Numbered from the stretch's first letter, positions 15,572 through 24,851 are shown. The stretch: 64,000 nt of DNA from Myxococcota bacterium (GCA_022072125.1 JAJVIH010000006.1:1-64000), one strand, 5' to 3'. A program made the numbers and translations. Notes: generated by a model from the letters alone, not told the origin.

Positions 15572-17824
15572 ATGATGTCAACATCCGCGCGTTTCCGGGC
15601 AACAACCTTATTCTCCGCCCTGTTCATCGTGGCCTCGCTGGGCGTCACGGGATGCGGAGATTCCAATCCACCCGGAGCGGGGGATGCCACGGATGGCGGC
15701 GCGGGCCGCGCGGACGCCGGGAAAGGCAAGGATGCCGGGACGGCGAGTCCAGAGGATGGGCTGTTTCTTTCCATCGCCGGAAGGGCCCGGCTCAACGTGC
15801 GCCCCAAGGAGGAAATTCCCCTCACCGCGTTGTTGTTCCGCAGCGAGGAAGGACCGGTCAGCGGCGAGGAACTGGAATTTGAATTTGTCGGTGATGATCA
15901 CCAGGACGCCGTCCTCTCGGAGGGCGTTGGCCTCACCAATGACGAAGGTTTTGGGACCGTCACCCTGACCGCTCCCTCCAAGCCCGCGAAATTCCAGGTG
16001 GAAGTGCGTCACAAAGGCGTGGCGGAGCCGGTTTATTTTTCGATCACCGTCAACCCGGTGGTGAAGACGCTCTCCATCATCGGCGCGAATGAGATCAACG
16101 CCTTCACCCGCCAGCGCATCGTGCTCAACGCCAAGCTGGTGGACAGCGAGCAGAAGGCCGTTCCCAACGAGGAAATCCGTTTTGAAATCGCCGGCGGAGG
16201 CGGAGACGCCAAACTGAGCCCGGAAAAGGATCGTTCCGCCGTGACCGGCCGCGTCTCCACCAGCCTGGAGACAGGCACGGTTCCGTTTGATTACACCATC
16301 AAGGTATCCACCCAGGATGCGCCGTCGGTTCAGGTCATTGTGCGGGTGAAAGAGCGCCAGGGCAACGCATCCGGATGCCAGAGCACGGCGGATTGTTCGC
16401 AGGGGCTGATTTGCCAGAACAACTCCTGTGTGCCTCAGGAAGATAACAAGGGTTGCCAGGGCGATGGCGATTGCCCCGCCGGCTTCAAATGCAAGGCCGG
16501 CCCCGACAAGGGCGTGTGCGAACCGGAAAAGCAGGGCGCGGGATGTGTTTACGACACCGATTGCCCGAAGGATGAATACTGCGACACGGGAACCTGCAGG
16601 CCGATTCCCGCCGACGTGAGCAAGGAAATCCCCTGCGATGCGGATGACAAATGCCCCAAGGGTTTTGTGTGCATCCAGGAAAAATGCGTGTGGGACAACC
16701 GCAACAGCCCCGATCCCACCAAGCCGGTTTTTGATCCGGATGCGGGCTTCGGCGGCGACCCAGGTGATGGCGGTGGAAATCCCGTCAATCCCAACGACCC
16801 CGACGGCGGGTTTGGCGCGGGCGACGCGGGCGGCAAGCCTCCCTGCGTGCTTGACAAGGATTGCCCCAACGGCAACGTCTGCGACACAGGAAAATGCGTC
16901 CAGCCGCCGCCGCCGGAAGTTCCCGATATTTCAGGCTTGTGGAACACCTATCACGAGTTTGATCTGCGCAATGCGTTGCTTGGCTTTCCCAAGCTGGCGG
17001 GTCCCCTCGATTTCGTGGATCAGGTCTTCAAGAACGGCATCAACCTGGGCAAGATTCCGCTGATTGGCGGCGTGTTGTCCGGAATGATCAATAATTTCAT
17101 CAACCAGTACATCCCCCCGTGGGTGAAGAAACTGGTGTCGGGTCTGAACGCCATCGCCAATATCCTTCAGGCCATGCGGGTGGAAGGAGAGATGGTCTTG
17201 CAGCACGAGAACCCCCGCACCATCGTCACGGGCTCCGAGATATGGAAGTCCATTGTGATGTACTGGATTGAGCAGTGTCCGCTGGGCAGGAAGGATCCGA
17301 ACTTCCCGAGTTGCGCCGAGGTGGACGTGGTGGTCCAGGATATCGGCCTGCAGGTCAAGGAGCAGAACAAGATCCGCGGCGTGATCAGCGGCCACACGGT
17401 GACCTTCGATGAACGCAAGGTCGAGTGGGAGGTCAAGAAGCTGATCAAGTACGTGATTGACATGGTGGTGCAGGCGGTCGCGGGCTACAACACGCTGGAA
17501 GAGGCGATTGTGGATTTGATTGACTGCGACGCCATCGAACAGGAGATCAACAACATCGCCCAGAACTTCGGATTCAAGGGCAGCATTCCGGTGAAGGCGG
17601 CGTGCGAAGGCGCCAAACGGACCATCGCCCAGCAGGTCGGACAGGCCATTGCGGGTATTGGGGTCAGTTGGAGCACGCTGGAATTCGCCGGTTACGCCAC
17701 CATCATTGACGACGGCGCCCAGCCGATTCCCTATGGCGTCGAACTCAAGGACGGCAAGTGGAACGGCAAGATCAAAATCATCTCCAGCGGCAAGCTGACT
17801 GGCACCTGGAAGGCTGAACGCTAG
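15572..17824 (+). CDS. Large surface lipoprotein with Ig-like and Cys-knot modules
   Basis: A 750-residue exported lipoprotein (lipobox VTGC near residue 27, then an Asp/Ala/Gly linker). Residues about 60-255 look like two Ig-like domains (EEIPLTALLFR, TVTLTAPSKPAKFQVEV, QRIVLNAKLVDSEQK). Then come roughly five short Cys modules of the form C-x-D-x-DCP-x-G-x-C (for example STADCSQGLICQ, GDGDCPAGFKC, DTDCPKDEYCDTGTC, DKDCPNGNVCDTGKC) separated by Pro/Gly/Asp linkers. The C-terminal 270 residues form a helix-rich domain I do not recognise. This architecture is common among secreted proteins of Myxococcota-like bacteria. It is a single-gene unit ended by the terminator at 17853. Confidence 0.65.
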   Translation: MMSTSARFRATTLFSALFIVASLGVTGCGDSNPPGAGDATDGGAGRADAGKGKDAGTASPEDGLFLSIAGRARLNVRPKEEIPLTALLFRSEEGPVSGEELEFEFVGDDHQDAVLSEGVGLTNDEGFGTVTLTAPSKPAKFQVEVRHKGVAEPVYFSITVNPVVKTLSIIGANEINAFTRQRIVLNAKLVDSEQKAVPNEEIRFEIAGGGGDAKLSPEKDRSAVTGRVSTSLETGTVPFDYTIKVSTQDAPSVQVIVRVKERQGNASGCQSTADCSQGLICQNNSCVPQEDNKGCQGDGDCPAGFKCKAGPDKGVCEPEKQGAGCVYDTDCPKDEYCDTGTCRPIPADVSKEIPCDADDKCPKGFVCIQEKCVWDNRNSPDPTKPVFDPDAGFGGDPGDGGGNPVNPNDPDGGFGAGDAGGKPPCVLDKDCPNGNVCDTGKCVQPPPPEVPDISGLWNTYHEFDLRNALLGFPKLAGPLDFVDQVFKNGINLGKIPLIGGVLSGMINNFINQYIPPWVKKLVSGLNAIANILQAMRVEGEMVLQHENPRTIVTGSEIWKSIVMYWIEQCPLGRKDPNFPSCAEVDVVVQDIGLQVKEQNKIRGVISGHTVTFDERKVEWEVKKLIKYVIDMVVQAVAGYNTLEEAIVDLIDCDAIEQEINNIAQNFGFKGSIPVKAACEGAKRTIAQQVGQAIAGIGVSWSTLEFAGYATIIDDGAQPIPYGVELKDGKWNGKIKIISSGKLTGTWKAER

Positions 17825-17852
17825 CCCATCAGCCCGCATTTGCGTTCTCTCC

Positions 17853-17886
17853 ACACGGCCTCCTCCGGGAGGCCGTGTGTTTTTCC
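17853..17886 (+). terminator. Rho-independent terminator
   Basis: An 11-bp perfect stem ACACGGCCTCC/GGAGGCCGTGT (17853-17863 and 17868-17878) with a TCCG loop, followed by GTTTTTCC. It ends transcription of the Cys-knot lipoprotein gene 29 bases after its stop. Confidence 0.92.
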
Positions 17887-17970
17887 TGTCCGGATGGTTA
17901 GACTGGCCGGAGAGCCCGCGCGGACAATCCTGTTCCCGGGGGCGAAACAATTCAGACCCGGAGCGCCGGA

Positions 17971-18486
17971 ATGTATGTGACATGGGGCAGGCAGGAACCT
18001 GCCGGTGATCTTCTCTCCAGTCTGCTGGCGTGCCATGAGCGCATCCGCGGCTTCGTCAACCTCGCCGTGACCATTGGCGAACGGCCCGATTCGTCCGCGG
18101 AAGAGACCATGGAGGCGAGTCTCCGTTGCGAACGCTATTTCCGCGAGGCGTTGCCCCTGCACGTGGCAGACGAGGAGTCCAGCATTCTGCCAAGGCTCCG
18201 GGGCAAACACCCGGATCTCGACGCCGCGCTTGAAACCATGCACTCCCAGCATGCGGAGCATGAGCCACTGCTGGCGGAATTTCTGGAGAAGCTGCGGCGT
18301 GTCCATGCCGCGCCTGGGGATGCTCCGCTCCGGGAGCCGCTGCGTTTGATGGCGTTGCGGCTGCGGGACGAGTTCGGACGCCATCTTTCCATCGAGGAGG
18401 AAGTCATCTTTCCCGGGCTGGAGCGCTGGCTCGACGCGGCGGAACGCGCGCAAATCCTCGCGGAAATCCGTCAGCGGCGCGATTGA
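17971..18486 (+). CDS. Hemerythrin-like HHE domain protein
   Basis: A 171-residue cytoplasmic four-helix protein with candidate di-iron ligands in each helix: His22 (CHERIRGF), His64 with Glu68/69 (HVADEESSI), His94/His97 (HSQHAEHE) and His138 with Glu142/143 (HLSIEEEVIFP). HHE proteins bind oxygen or nitric oxide, or repair iron centres. This one lacks the ScdA_N domain found in the relative at 44477. It lies between a strong upstream terminator and a convergent gene, so it is probably monocistronic. The physiological ligand is not evident. Confidence 0.82.
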   Translation: MYVTWGRQEPAGDLLSSLLACHERIRGFVNLAVTIGERPDSSAEETMEASLRCERYFREALPLHVADEESSILPRLRGKHPDLDAALETMHSQHAEHEPLLAEFLEKLRRVHAAPGDAPLREPLRLMALRLRDEFGRHLSIEEEVIFPGLERWLDAAERAQILAEIRQRRD

Positions 18487-18589
18487 ACCGCCCGTCCGCG
18501 GCTGATGCTTCCGCCGGCCGGGACCATATCTCCGCCGTGAACAAAAGCGGAGGGAGCCGGCGCTGAAACCGGAGCCGGGGGGCGCAAAG

Positions 18590-20488
18590 TCATTTCACCG
18601 GAAGTTCCCATTCGAGGCGATGACCGCCGCCGTGGCGCAGCAGCCGGACGGGAATGCGCAGGTGCAGGCGCGCTGGTTCGCACAGTGAGGAATCGCCGCT
18701 GTCACAGAGCACCAGTGAAATGCGGGCCACCAGTTCGGATTCCACCCGGTCCGCGGGCAAATCCGCCACCTGGCAGGATATCGGCAGGGTTTGCAGGGGT
18801 CCGCCTTCACAGATCAGATGAATGGACTCCTCCGCCGTTGAAAACAAATCCGGACGGCGCGAGACCTCGAGATCCACGTGCAGGGGGGATCCGGCCGCGA
18901 ATTTTTTGCCTTCCGGCGCCTGCAGCCTGAGCAGGATATCTCCCCCGCCGGGGGCCAGCCCTTCGCTTTCCCCAAGCCGCAACAATTGGCTGAACCAGGA
19001 CACGGTTCCGGCCGGGGGCGCCGCGCCGCCGGAGCGGCTGTTCCATGCGCCATTCCGGGGAACGGGCGCTCCCGTGATGACGACCTCTTCCATCAGGCCG
19101 TGGCGCACCCGCACCACCTGGTGGGCGTTGGTGTCGGCGATGATCCACGAACCGTCCGCCTCGATCTGGATGGACGCCGGTTCGTGCAGTCCGGCGAGCC
19201 GGGTTTCGCTGCGCACCACGCCTTCGCGGAGGAAACGGATTTTGCCATTGTAGGTGTCGGCCACCAGCACGCCGCCCTCGATGGCGGCCACGCCCAGGGC
19301 GTGCTGCAGGCGGGTGGTCATGGCGCCGCCGTCCGCGTCCCCGAAATCGAAGAGCCCCGTTCCCACCAGCGTGGAGACCTCGTCGCGGTCCAGGTCAATC
19401 ACCCGCACGGCGCTGGTCTCGCTGTCCGCCACATAGAGTTTGCCATTGCGATGGGACAGGCCGGATGGTTGCGCCCATGCGCTTTTCGCCACCGGACCAT
19501 CCGCCAGCGACTCCGCGCCCGTGCCGGCGTAGACTTCAATTTCTCCCGCCGCGGGCCAGAACCGCCAGATTTGGTGGCTGCCCGCCATGGCCACGTAAAT
19601 CACATCATCCACCGCACACAGGTCCCACGGCGAACGCAGCGGCGTGGATAGCGCGTGGCCCCGGCCCCGCACGATTTCGCGGCCCAGTTCACCGGTTCCC
19701 GCGACCGTGCTGACCACGCCGGCGGCCGGGTCGAATTTGCGCAGCAGGTGATTGCGCGTGTCGGCGATGAAGAGCGCGCCATTCCACCAACAGGTTCCCT
19801 GCGGATCGTCAAAACAGGCTTCGGCGGCGGGGCCGTCTTTCCATCCGCGCAATCCGCCGCCCACGGCGTGCTCCACCGTTCCATCGCGTGAACAGATCAA
19901 CACCCGGTGATGTCCGCTGTCGCTGATGACCAGTCCGCCATTGGGAGCAGCGGAGACCTTGCCGGGGTAGTTCAGGGTCCGTTCGCTGGCGGCTGGCGTG
20001 CAGGGAAGCGCGGGCGGCCCGGAGTTCAGGGTTCCCGCGGCGCGGGCGCGGGCCAGTTCCCCGCGGATGAACTCCTCCAGGATGCGCGGATCCGGTTCGC
20101 CCGGCGCCACCGCGGCGAGCGAGCCGTCGGGCCGGATGATCACCAACGTCGGCCAGGAACGCACGCCGTAACGCGACCAGATGTCCATATCGTCATCCAC
20201 CGCCACCGGGTGGGCGATTCCATGGCGCCCAATCGCCTCGCGGATGCGCGCCGGATCGCGTTCGGCGTCGAACTTGCCGCTATGCACGCCAATGACCACC
20301 ACGGGATCGCCGGCGAATTTCTCCTCCATCTCCCGCAGCACCGGCAGCACATGCATGCAGTTGATGCAGCAGTAGGTCCAGAAGTCGAGAATGACGAGGT
20401 TGCCCCGCAGTTCGCGGAGCGTGAGCGGACGGTCCACGTTCAGCCAGGCGAGGGCGGTGTTGAGTTCGGGGGCGCGTATGCGTTCCAT
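18590..20488 (-). CDS. Thioredoxin-like domain fused to an NHL beta-propeller (NHLRC2-like)
   Basis: A 632-residue protein. The N-terminal thioredoxin fold (1-150) has the redox motif C-I-N-C at Cys41-Cys44, preceded by another Cys (FWTYCCINC), and ILDFWTYC as in TlpA/NHLRC2 proteins. A six-bladed NHL propeller follows (about 170-480; NYPGKVSAAPNGGLVISDSGHHRV, LYVADSETSAVRVID), then an Ig-like C-terminal domain (about 530-632). No signal peptide is visible, so it is probably cytoplasmic. It starts 6 bases after the PPK2 stop and is probably co-transcribed with it. The redox partner and role are unknown. Confidence 0.8.
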   Translation of the reverse strand: MERIRAPELNTALAWLNVDRPLTLRELRGNLVILDFWTYCCINCMHVLPVLREMEEKFAGDPVVVIGVHSGKFDAERDPARIREAIGRHGIAHPVAVDDDMDIWSRYGVRSWPTLVIIRPDGSLAAVAPGEPDPRILEEFIRGELARARAAGTLNSGPPALPCTPAASERTLNYPGKVSAAPNGGLVISDSGHHRVLICSRDGTVEHAVGGGLRGWKDGPAAEACFDDPQGTCWWNGALFIADTRNHLLRKFDPAAGVVSTVAGTGELGREIVRGRGHALSTPLRSPWDLCAVDDVIYVAMAGSHQIWRFWPAAGEIEVYAGTGAESLADGPVAKSAWAQPSGLSHRNGKLYVADSETSAVRVIDLDRDEVSTLVGTGLFDFGDADGGAMTTRLQHALGVAAIEGGVLVADTYNGKIRFLREGVVRSETRLAGLHEPASIQIEADGSWIIADTNAHQVVRVRHGLMEEVVITGAPVPRNGAWNSRSGGAAPPAGTVSWFSQLLRLGESEGLAPGGGDILLRLQAPEGKKFAAGSPLHVDLEVSRRPDLFSTAEESIHLICEGGPLQTLPISCQVADLPADRVESELVARISLVLCDSGDSSLCEPARLHLRIPVRLLRHGGGHRLEWELPVK

Positions 20489-20494
20489 CGGTTT

Positions 20495-21220
20495 CTATTT
20501 CGCGGATTTGAGGGCCTGCACCACGGTCTGAAGCACTTTCAGCCGCCCGTTCCATTTACGCTCCGAGGAGATGGCGCGCCAGGGGGCGTTTTCCGTGTGG
20601 GTTTCGCGGAACATGTCATTGACTGCTTTTTCGTAGTGGCTCCATTTCTTCCGGTTGCGCCAGTCCTCACCGGTGATTTTCCACTGCTTGAGCGGGTCTG
20701 CTTCACGCAGCTTGAAGCGCTTGAGCTGCTCCTGCTTGCTGATGTGCAGGAATATCTTCGCCACAATGGCGCCGTCGTCGGTCATCCAGCGTTCGAACTC
20801 ACGGATTTCCCGGTAGGCGCGCGTCCATTCCTTTTCCGGGGCGAATTTCTCCACGCGCTCCACCAGCACACGGCCGTACCAGCTCCGGTCGAAGATGGCG
20901 ATGCATCCGGGCTCCGGGAGCTTGTGGAAGAAACGCCAGAGGTAATGATGCCGTTTCTCCTCCTGCGTGGGGGCGCCGATGGGATGCACGTGGCAGCCGC
21001 GCGGGTCGAGTCTTTCCGTCAGCCGGCGGATGCTGCCGCCCTTGCCGGCGGCGTCCCATCCTTCAAAGACGATAATGGCCCTGCGCCGGCCGTGGAACAG
21101 GCGGATCTGCTCCACCAGCATCTGCTTCTGCAGGTCCTTGAGTTCTGCTTCGTAGGCGTCCTTGCCGGGGACTTCTTCCTTCAGATTCACATTGTCCAGA
21201 TGCGGCGTCTCGTTCACCAT
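20495..21220 (-). CDS. ppk2: Polyphosphate kinase 2 family, polyphosphate:nucleotide phosphotransferase
   Basis: A 241-residue single-domain PPK2 that transfers phosphate between polyphosphate and nucleotides. Walker A (FEGWDAAGKGGSIRR, residues 52-66) and Walker B/lid (IFDRSWYGRVLVERV, 109-123) are intact, with the WKITGEDWRNR family segment later. Nucleotide preference (AMP versus ADP/GDP) cannot be told from the sequence by eye. The start at 21220 is fixed by GAGGAGG upstream; the longer open frame (to 21382) runs into the promoter region. The thioredoxin/NHL gene follows after 6 bases. It diverges from the MBL-fold gene at 21455. Confidence 0.88.
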   Translation of the reverse strand: MVNETPHLDNVNLKEEVPGKDAYEAELKDLQKQMLVEQIRLFHGRRRAIIVFEGWDAAGKGGSIRRLTERLDPRGCHVHPIGAPTQEEKRHHYLWRFFHKLPEPGCIAIFDRSWYGRVLVERVEKFAPEKEWTRAYREIREFERWMTDDGAIVAKIFLHISKQEQLKRFKLREADPLKQWKITGEDWRNRKKWSHYEKAVNDMFRETHTENAPWRAISSERKWNGRLKVLQTVVQALKSAK

Positions 21221-21296
21221 CTGATCCTCCTCGGCGCGGGGCTGAATGAATACAAATTGTAACACCCCCATGACGCCGGTTCCACAGCGAAAGGCG

Positions 21297-21325
21297 TTGA
21301 CGGAAAATTTTCGTTTCTGTGTGAT
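21297..21325 (+). promoter_or_regulatory. Possible sigma-70 promoter for the MBL-fold gene
   Basis: TTGACG (21297-21302), a 17-base spacer and TGTGAT (21320-21325), in the AT-rich divergent spacer between ppk2 and the MBL-fold gene. The -10 matches only 4 of 6, so this is tentative. Confidence 0.28.
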
Positions 21326-21454
21326 TTTTCGCTTGCCACGGTGATGGGGGAGATGCATATTGTTTATAGTGCAGTAATTCAATCAGAGTGATGTCCGGTC
21401 AGGGTTTTGTGTTCCGGCCAGTTCAATAGCACGCAACATTTGGTGAGGCGGGCG

Positions 21455-22057
21455 ATGGGTCTAAAACAGATTTCCAGCCGGGTTTGGATGTGGCAGGTCT
21501 TCAATGAAGAGCGGATGTACAATTTCAACTCGTGGTGTCTGAAACTGGACCAGGGGTTGGTCATCATTGATCCGCTGCGCTTGGAGGAAGAAGATCTCAC
21601 CCGCATCGCGGCGCTGGGACCGGTTCTGTCCATCATCATTACCAACCGCGACCACAGGCGTCAGGCCTGGCGGTTCAAACAGCGATTTGGCGCGCCCATT
21701 CTGTGCCATCAGGACGACGCCGCCAGCATGGATATCCCCGTGGACGGGACCTTCCGGAATGGCGAACGTCTATATGACTCCCTGCAGGTGATTCAGGTGC
21801 CGCACTCGAAGTCACCCGGAGAAAGCGCCATCTATTGGGCGGATGAGAAATCGCTGTTCGTCGGCGATTCCATCATCGCCGATCCGCCGGGCAAGCTGCG
21901 GTTGCTTCCGCCGTACAAATATCCCGACCCGGACAAGGCCCGTGAGGGGGTTCGCGTGCTCAAGGGGTTGGAAGTTCAGCGTTTTCTGCCCGGGGATGGC
22001 GAGCCGATTTTGGAGTCCGCTCAGGAAGTGCTGGGAAACTTCCTCGCCGCATCCTGA
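21455..22057 (+). CDS. Metallo-beta-lactamase-fold protein with reduced metal motif
   Basis: A 200-residue cytoplasmic protein with the alternating strands of an MBL fold (WMWQVFNEERMYNFNSWCLK, then LVIIDPLR). In place of the usual HxHxDH it has TNRDH, so only part of the metal site is present. A later FVGDSIIADPPGKL matches the GD motif region of MBL proteins. It may be a non-hydrolytic or differently liganded member. The Met at 21455 begins the fold, although the upstream site is weak. The next open segment (22160-22546) continues in the same frame after a single TGA stop; see that entry. Confidence 0.6.
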   Translation: MGLKQISSRVWMWQVFNEERMYNFNSWCLKLDQGLVIIDPLRLEEEDLTRIAALGPVLSIIITNRDHRRQAWRFKQRFGAPILCHQDDAASMDIPVDGTFRNGERLYDSLQVIQVPHSKSPGESAIYWADEKSLFVGDSIIADPPGKLRLLPPYKYPDPDKAREGVRVLKGLEVQRFLPGDGEPILESAQEVLGNFLAAS

Positions 22058-22159
22058 GCGGTTCGATCAAGCGGGGATGCTTCCATCATTCAGCCGCCGG
22101 ACGAACAGGAAGCCGCAAGCAATGCATCCATCAATTGGAGCGATTGGCCGCCTCTCCGG

Positions 22160-22546
22160 TTGAAGGGGTTGCGGCCGGTTCTGGCCTTCGTGCTGCTGGT
22201 ATGCTCCGGACTCATGCTCATCGGGTTGGCCGGTCCCACCTTTGGCCCGGTCCTCGCCGCCGCCGCCTTGCTGTCTTCCCTGTCCTGGCTGGTTCCCACC
22301 CATTGGAGCGCGGACGTCCGCGGCGTCACGCAGTTCCGCCTGGGGATGCGTCAGACGGAACCCTGGGAACGGTTCTCCGGCCTGGCCGTGGAAGAGGGCC
22401 GCATGATCCTGCTGCGGCATCCCATGGCGGGGGTCTTGCGCGGCCATCTGGTCATCCGGCCCGGGAAATTTTCTGAAGACTTGGTGAAGCTGGCTGCCCG
22501 TCAGGGTGTGGGAGTCAAATCCGCAAACGCGAAGCCCGCCTCCTGA
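22160..22546 (+). CDS. Small membrane protein of unknown function (start uncertain)
   Basis: About 128 residues with two adjacent hydrophobic helices (VLAFVLLVCSGLMLIGLAG and VLAAAALLSSLSWLV) and a soluble C-terminal part. The only standard start is a TTG at 22160 with no Shine-Dalgarno. The frame is open and looks coding (PPDEQEAAS, NWSDWPPLRL) for a further 34 codons upstream, directly back to the TGA that ends the MBL-fold gene in the same frame. So the real start may be non-canonical, or the two may once have been one protein. Family not recognised. Confidence 0.45.
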   Translation: MKGLRPVLAFVLLVCSGLMLIGLAGPTFGPVLAAAALLSSLSWLVPTHWSADVRGVTQFRLGMRQTEPWERFSGLAVEEGRMILLRHPMAGVLRGHLVIRPGKFSEDLVKLAARQGVGVKSANAKPAS

Positions 22547-22828
22547 GCCCGTCCCCTGACATTCCTGTCACGGGAACTGTCATATGTAACCAATTGATAA
22601 TCCGCATGTTTATAGGTGGAGTGCGGACCTCCCTCAGAAACCTGATGTGTCAGTCCGTCAAAGCCAGCCCGTGAGGCTTGTCACTTCCACCCGGCGTTGC
22701 TCCCTGGCGGAAATAAAAATCGTTAAAAATCAATATTTTACATTTCGTGTCACGGAAGCCATCGAATTGGCATTGTTTTTGAATATATTCAGGTCAGGAA
22801 CCAGGAGGTTCGAGGAGAGATTCAAGCC

Positions 22829-24433
22829 ATGCCTGCCCCGATTTCACATACTCCCAGTCATCTGCTGCTGTTCAGCGATGTTCATCTGGGCGAACACCTG
22901 AAGGAGGGGGCTTCCTTCGGAACGTTGCGCAACGCCATCCGCAAGGATGAACGGCTGGTGCAACTGGTCCGCCACTATCGCCTGAATCCGCGCGCGGACA
23001 TGCCGTGGAAGCTCATCCTGAACGGCGACATCATTGATTTTCCGGCCATCACCGCCCGGCCCCGGGGGGCTGACGCCCATACCCTCACCAGCGAGGAACG
23101 CGAATTTGGCCCCTCCAGCCGGGAGTCTTCGGCGCTATTCAAATTGCGGCTGGTCATGAAGCACCACCACCGCGTGTTCCGCGAGTTGGCGCGCTTTGTT
23201 CTGGCGGGAAACGAACTGGTGTATATCCGCGGCAATCACGACGTGGAAATGTACTGGCCCTCGCTCAAACAGGCGTTCGCTGATGGACTGGTCCGTCTTG
23301 CGCTGGAAGAGAGCAGTTCCGCGGATGAGGAGGCCCTGCGCCGGCGCATCGGCTTCCGCGACTGGTTCTACCACGAGCCGGGCCTGATTTACGTCGAACA
23401 TGGGCAGCAATACGACGAATACACCAGCTTTGATTCCCAACTGGAGCCGCGCCATCCGGAAGACCCCGGGGATCTGGATTTGCCTGCTTCCCACGGTCCG
23501 CTGCGCTACATCGCCAACCAGCACCAGATTGACTCCCACGACATGGATAGCTGGAACGCGAAGGATTATTTCCTGTGGGTTCTGAACATGGGTCTGAAGC
23601 GCCAGGTGGGATTGGCGGCGGCCTATTTCACCACCATCTTCCGCCAGTGCTGGGGATTGATTCGCCGGGCCCCGCAGCGGGAGCGCAATCTTCGCGTGTA
23701 TCGGGCCCGCCACCAGCAATTGCTGGCGGAAGAGGCGGAGCGGCAGGGCATGAATCCCGAACAACTCCGCGCCATTGACTCCCTGCGCAAACGGCCCGCC
23801 GGATACAACGTGCTGGGCATCTTCACCATGCTCTGCACGGACAAGGTGGCGTTGCCGATGATCGGCGGATTGCTGGCCCTGGGGGCCATGCTGCTCCATC
23901 AATCATGGGCGATCCGCATCGGTTTGATGCTGATCACGGCGGTGGCCTCGGTATTGACGGGCTACTTCCTGTCGGCGTGGCGCGACTCCCATATGCCTCC
24001 CAAACTGCGCCAGGCGGCCGGGCAAATCGCCGGCATCCTGGATGTGCAATGGATTGTGATGGGGCATTCCCACGCCGCCGAGGAAGCGGTTTTCGCCGGC
24101 GGGCAGACCCGTTATATCAACCTGGGACATTGCATCCCTGATTCCTCGTCGCCGCTGACCCATTTGATCATCAGCCCGGGGCGCATCAGCACGTACCGGT
24201 TCCGCAGCTTCCTCACGGTTTCCCAGGCGCGGGTACGCCGCCAGCTTGAGTTGATTCAGGCTTTTGGCCAGCAGATCAAGGGGTTGTGCGAACCCGGCCA
24301 GGCGGCGATGGACATGACCCGGCAGGCGCTGGATAAAAGCCGCGAGGCGCTGGCCGGTCTGGCCCAACAAGGCATGGTGGAACTCCGCCGGGATGTGAAA
24401 GCCAGCACGCCTTCACCCTGCGATGGGGAATAA
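22829..24433 (+). CDS. Calcineurin-like metallophosphoesterase with inserted membrane hairpin
   Basis: A 534-residue phosphoesterase. All di-metal motifs are present: D17-V-H19, G66-D67, G135-N-H-D138, His191 (VEHG) and G412-H-S-H415. Between His191 and the final GHSH there is a long insertion holding two hydrophobic helices (about 343-358 and 362-384), so the catalytic domain should sit on the cytoplasmic membrane. LpxH-like enzymes are smaller and lack this insertion; the substrate is unknown. The start is the ATG at 22829 after a GAGGAGAG. The 282-base upstream gap is AT-rich but holds no gene I can support. Confidence 0.8.
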   Translation: MPAPISHTPSHLLLFSDVHLGEHLKEGASFGTLRNAIRKDERLVQLVRHYRLNPRADMPWKLILNGDIIDFPAITARPRGADAHTLTSEEREFGPSSRESSALFKLRLVMKHHHRVFRELARFVLAGNELVYIRGNHDVEMYWPSLKQAFADGLVRLALEESSSADEEALRRRIGFRDWFYHEPGLIYVEHGQQYDEYTSFDSQLEPRHPEDPGDLDLPASHGPLRYIANQHQIDSHDMDSWNAKDYFLWVLNMGLKRQVGLAAAYFTTIFRQCWGLIRRAPQRERNLRVYRARHQQLLAEEAERQGMNPEQLRAIDSLRKRPAGYNVLGIFTMLCTDKVALPMIGGLLALGAMLLHQSWAIRIGLMLITAVASVLTGYFLSAWRDSHMPPKLRQAAGQIAGILDVQWIVMGHSHAAEEAVFAGGQTRYINLGHCIPDSSSPLTHLIISPGRISTYRFRSFLTVSQARVRRQLELIQAFGQQIKGLCEPGQAAMDMTRQALDKSREALAGLAQQGMVELRRDVKASTPSPCDGE

Positions 24434-24851
24434 TTCCCTTCCCCGCCGCGATCCGGATGGCATATGAGTCTTCCCGGTCCGCTTTCATTGGACCCGTTCA
24501 GCCGGACCGGACAAGGGCGGGCGATTTCACATCACAAGCTGGTAGATCATCGCCGCGCCCCTGCGCCAGTCTGATTTGAGGCCGTTTTCATTGGTCATGG
24601 GGCAAAAATGGATTCCGCCATATACGTGTGAAGCGGCTTCCTGGCGGAGTGCGTCCGGCCGTCATTGCGGAAACCTCCGGCGGCAGGGCGGCCGCGGCCG
24701 TCTTTATACGCCGTTCTGGCTGGTCCCCTCCCGGTTGACGCCCGGCGGGGAATTGACCGGTTTGTCTGGCCGATGACAGCTTGCCCACCGGTGGATTGCG
24801 GTGAGCCGGCCCGCAATCCAGCCATATTTTCGCGGCGGAATATCGAAATCG
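24434..24851. other. Gene-free convergent spacer with one strong inverted repeat
   Basis: 418 bases between convergent genes. The only structure I see is a perfect 9-bp inverted repeat GGATTGCGG/CCGCAATCC (24793-24801 and 24811-24819, 9-base loop). On the + strand it is followed by AGCCATATTTT, so it might act as a weak terminator for the phosphoesterase gene. Short open frames here have no ribosome site and no recognisable composition. Confidence 0.4.

Noticed and set aside
22768-22783. Sigma-54-like promoter TGGCATT-N4-TTGAA
   Set aside because: The essential GC of the -12 element is missing (TTGA instead of TTGC), so it is not a credible sigma-54 site despite the NtrC-type activator in the window.
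22647-22901. An 84-codon open frame before the metallophosphoesterase gene
   Set aside because: Overlaps the phosphoesterase start in another frame and has no ribosome site or recognisable pattern.
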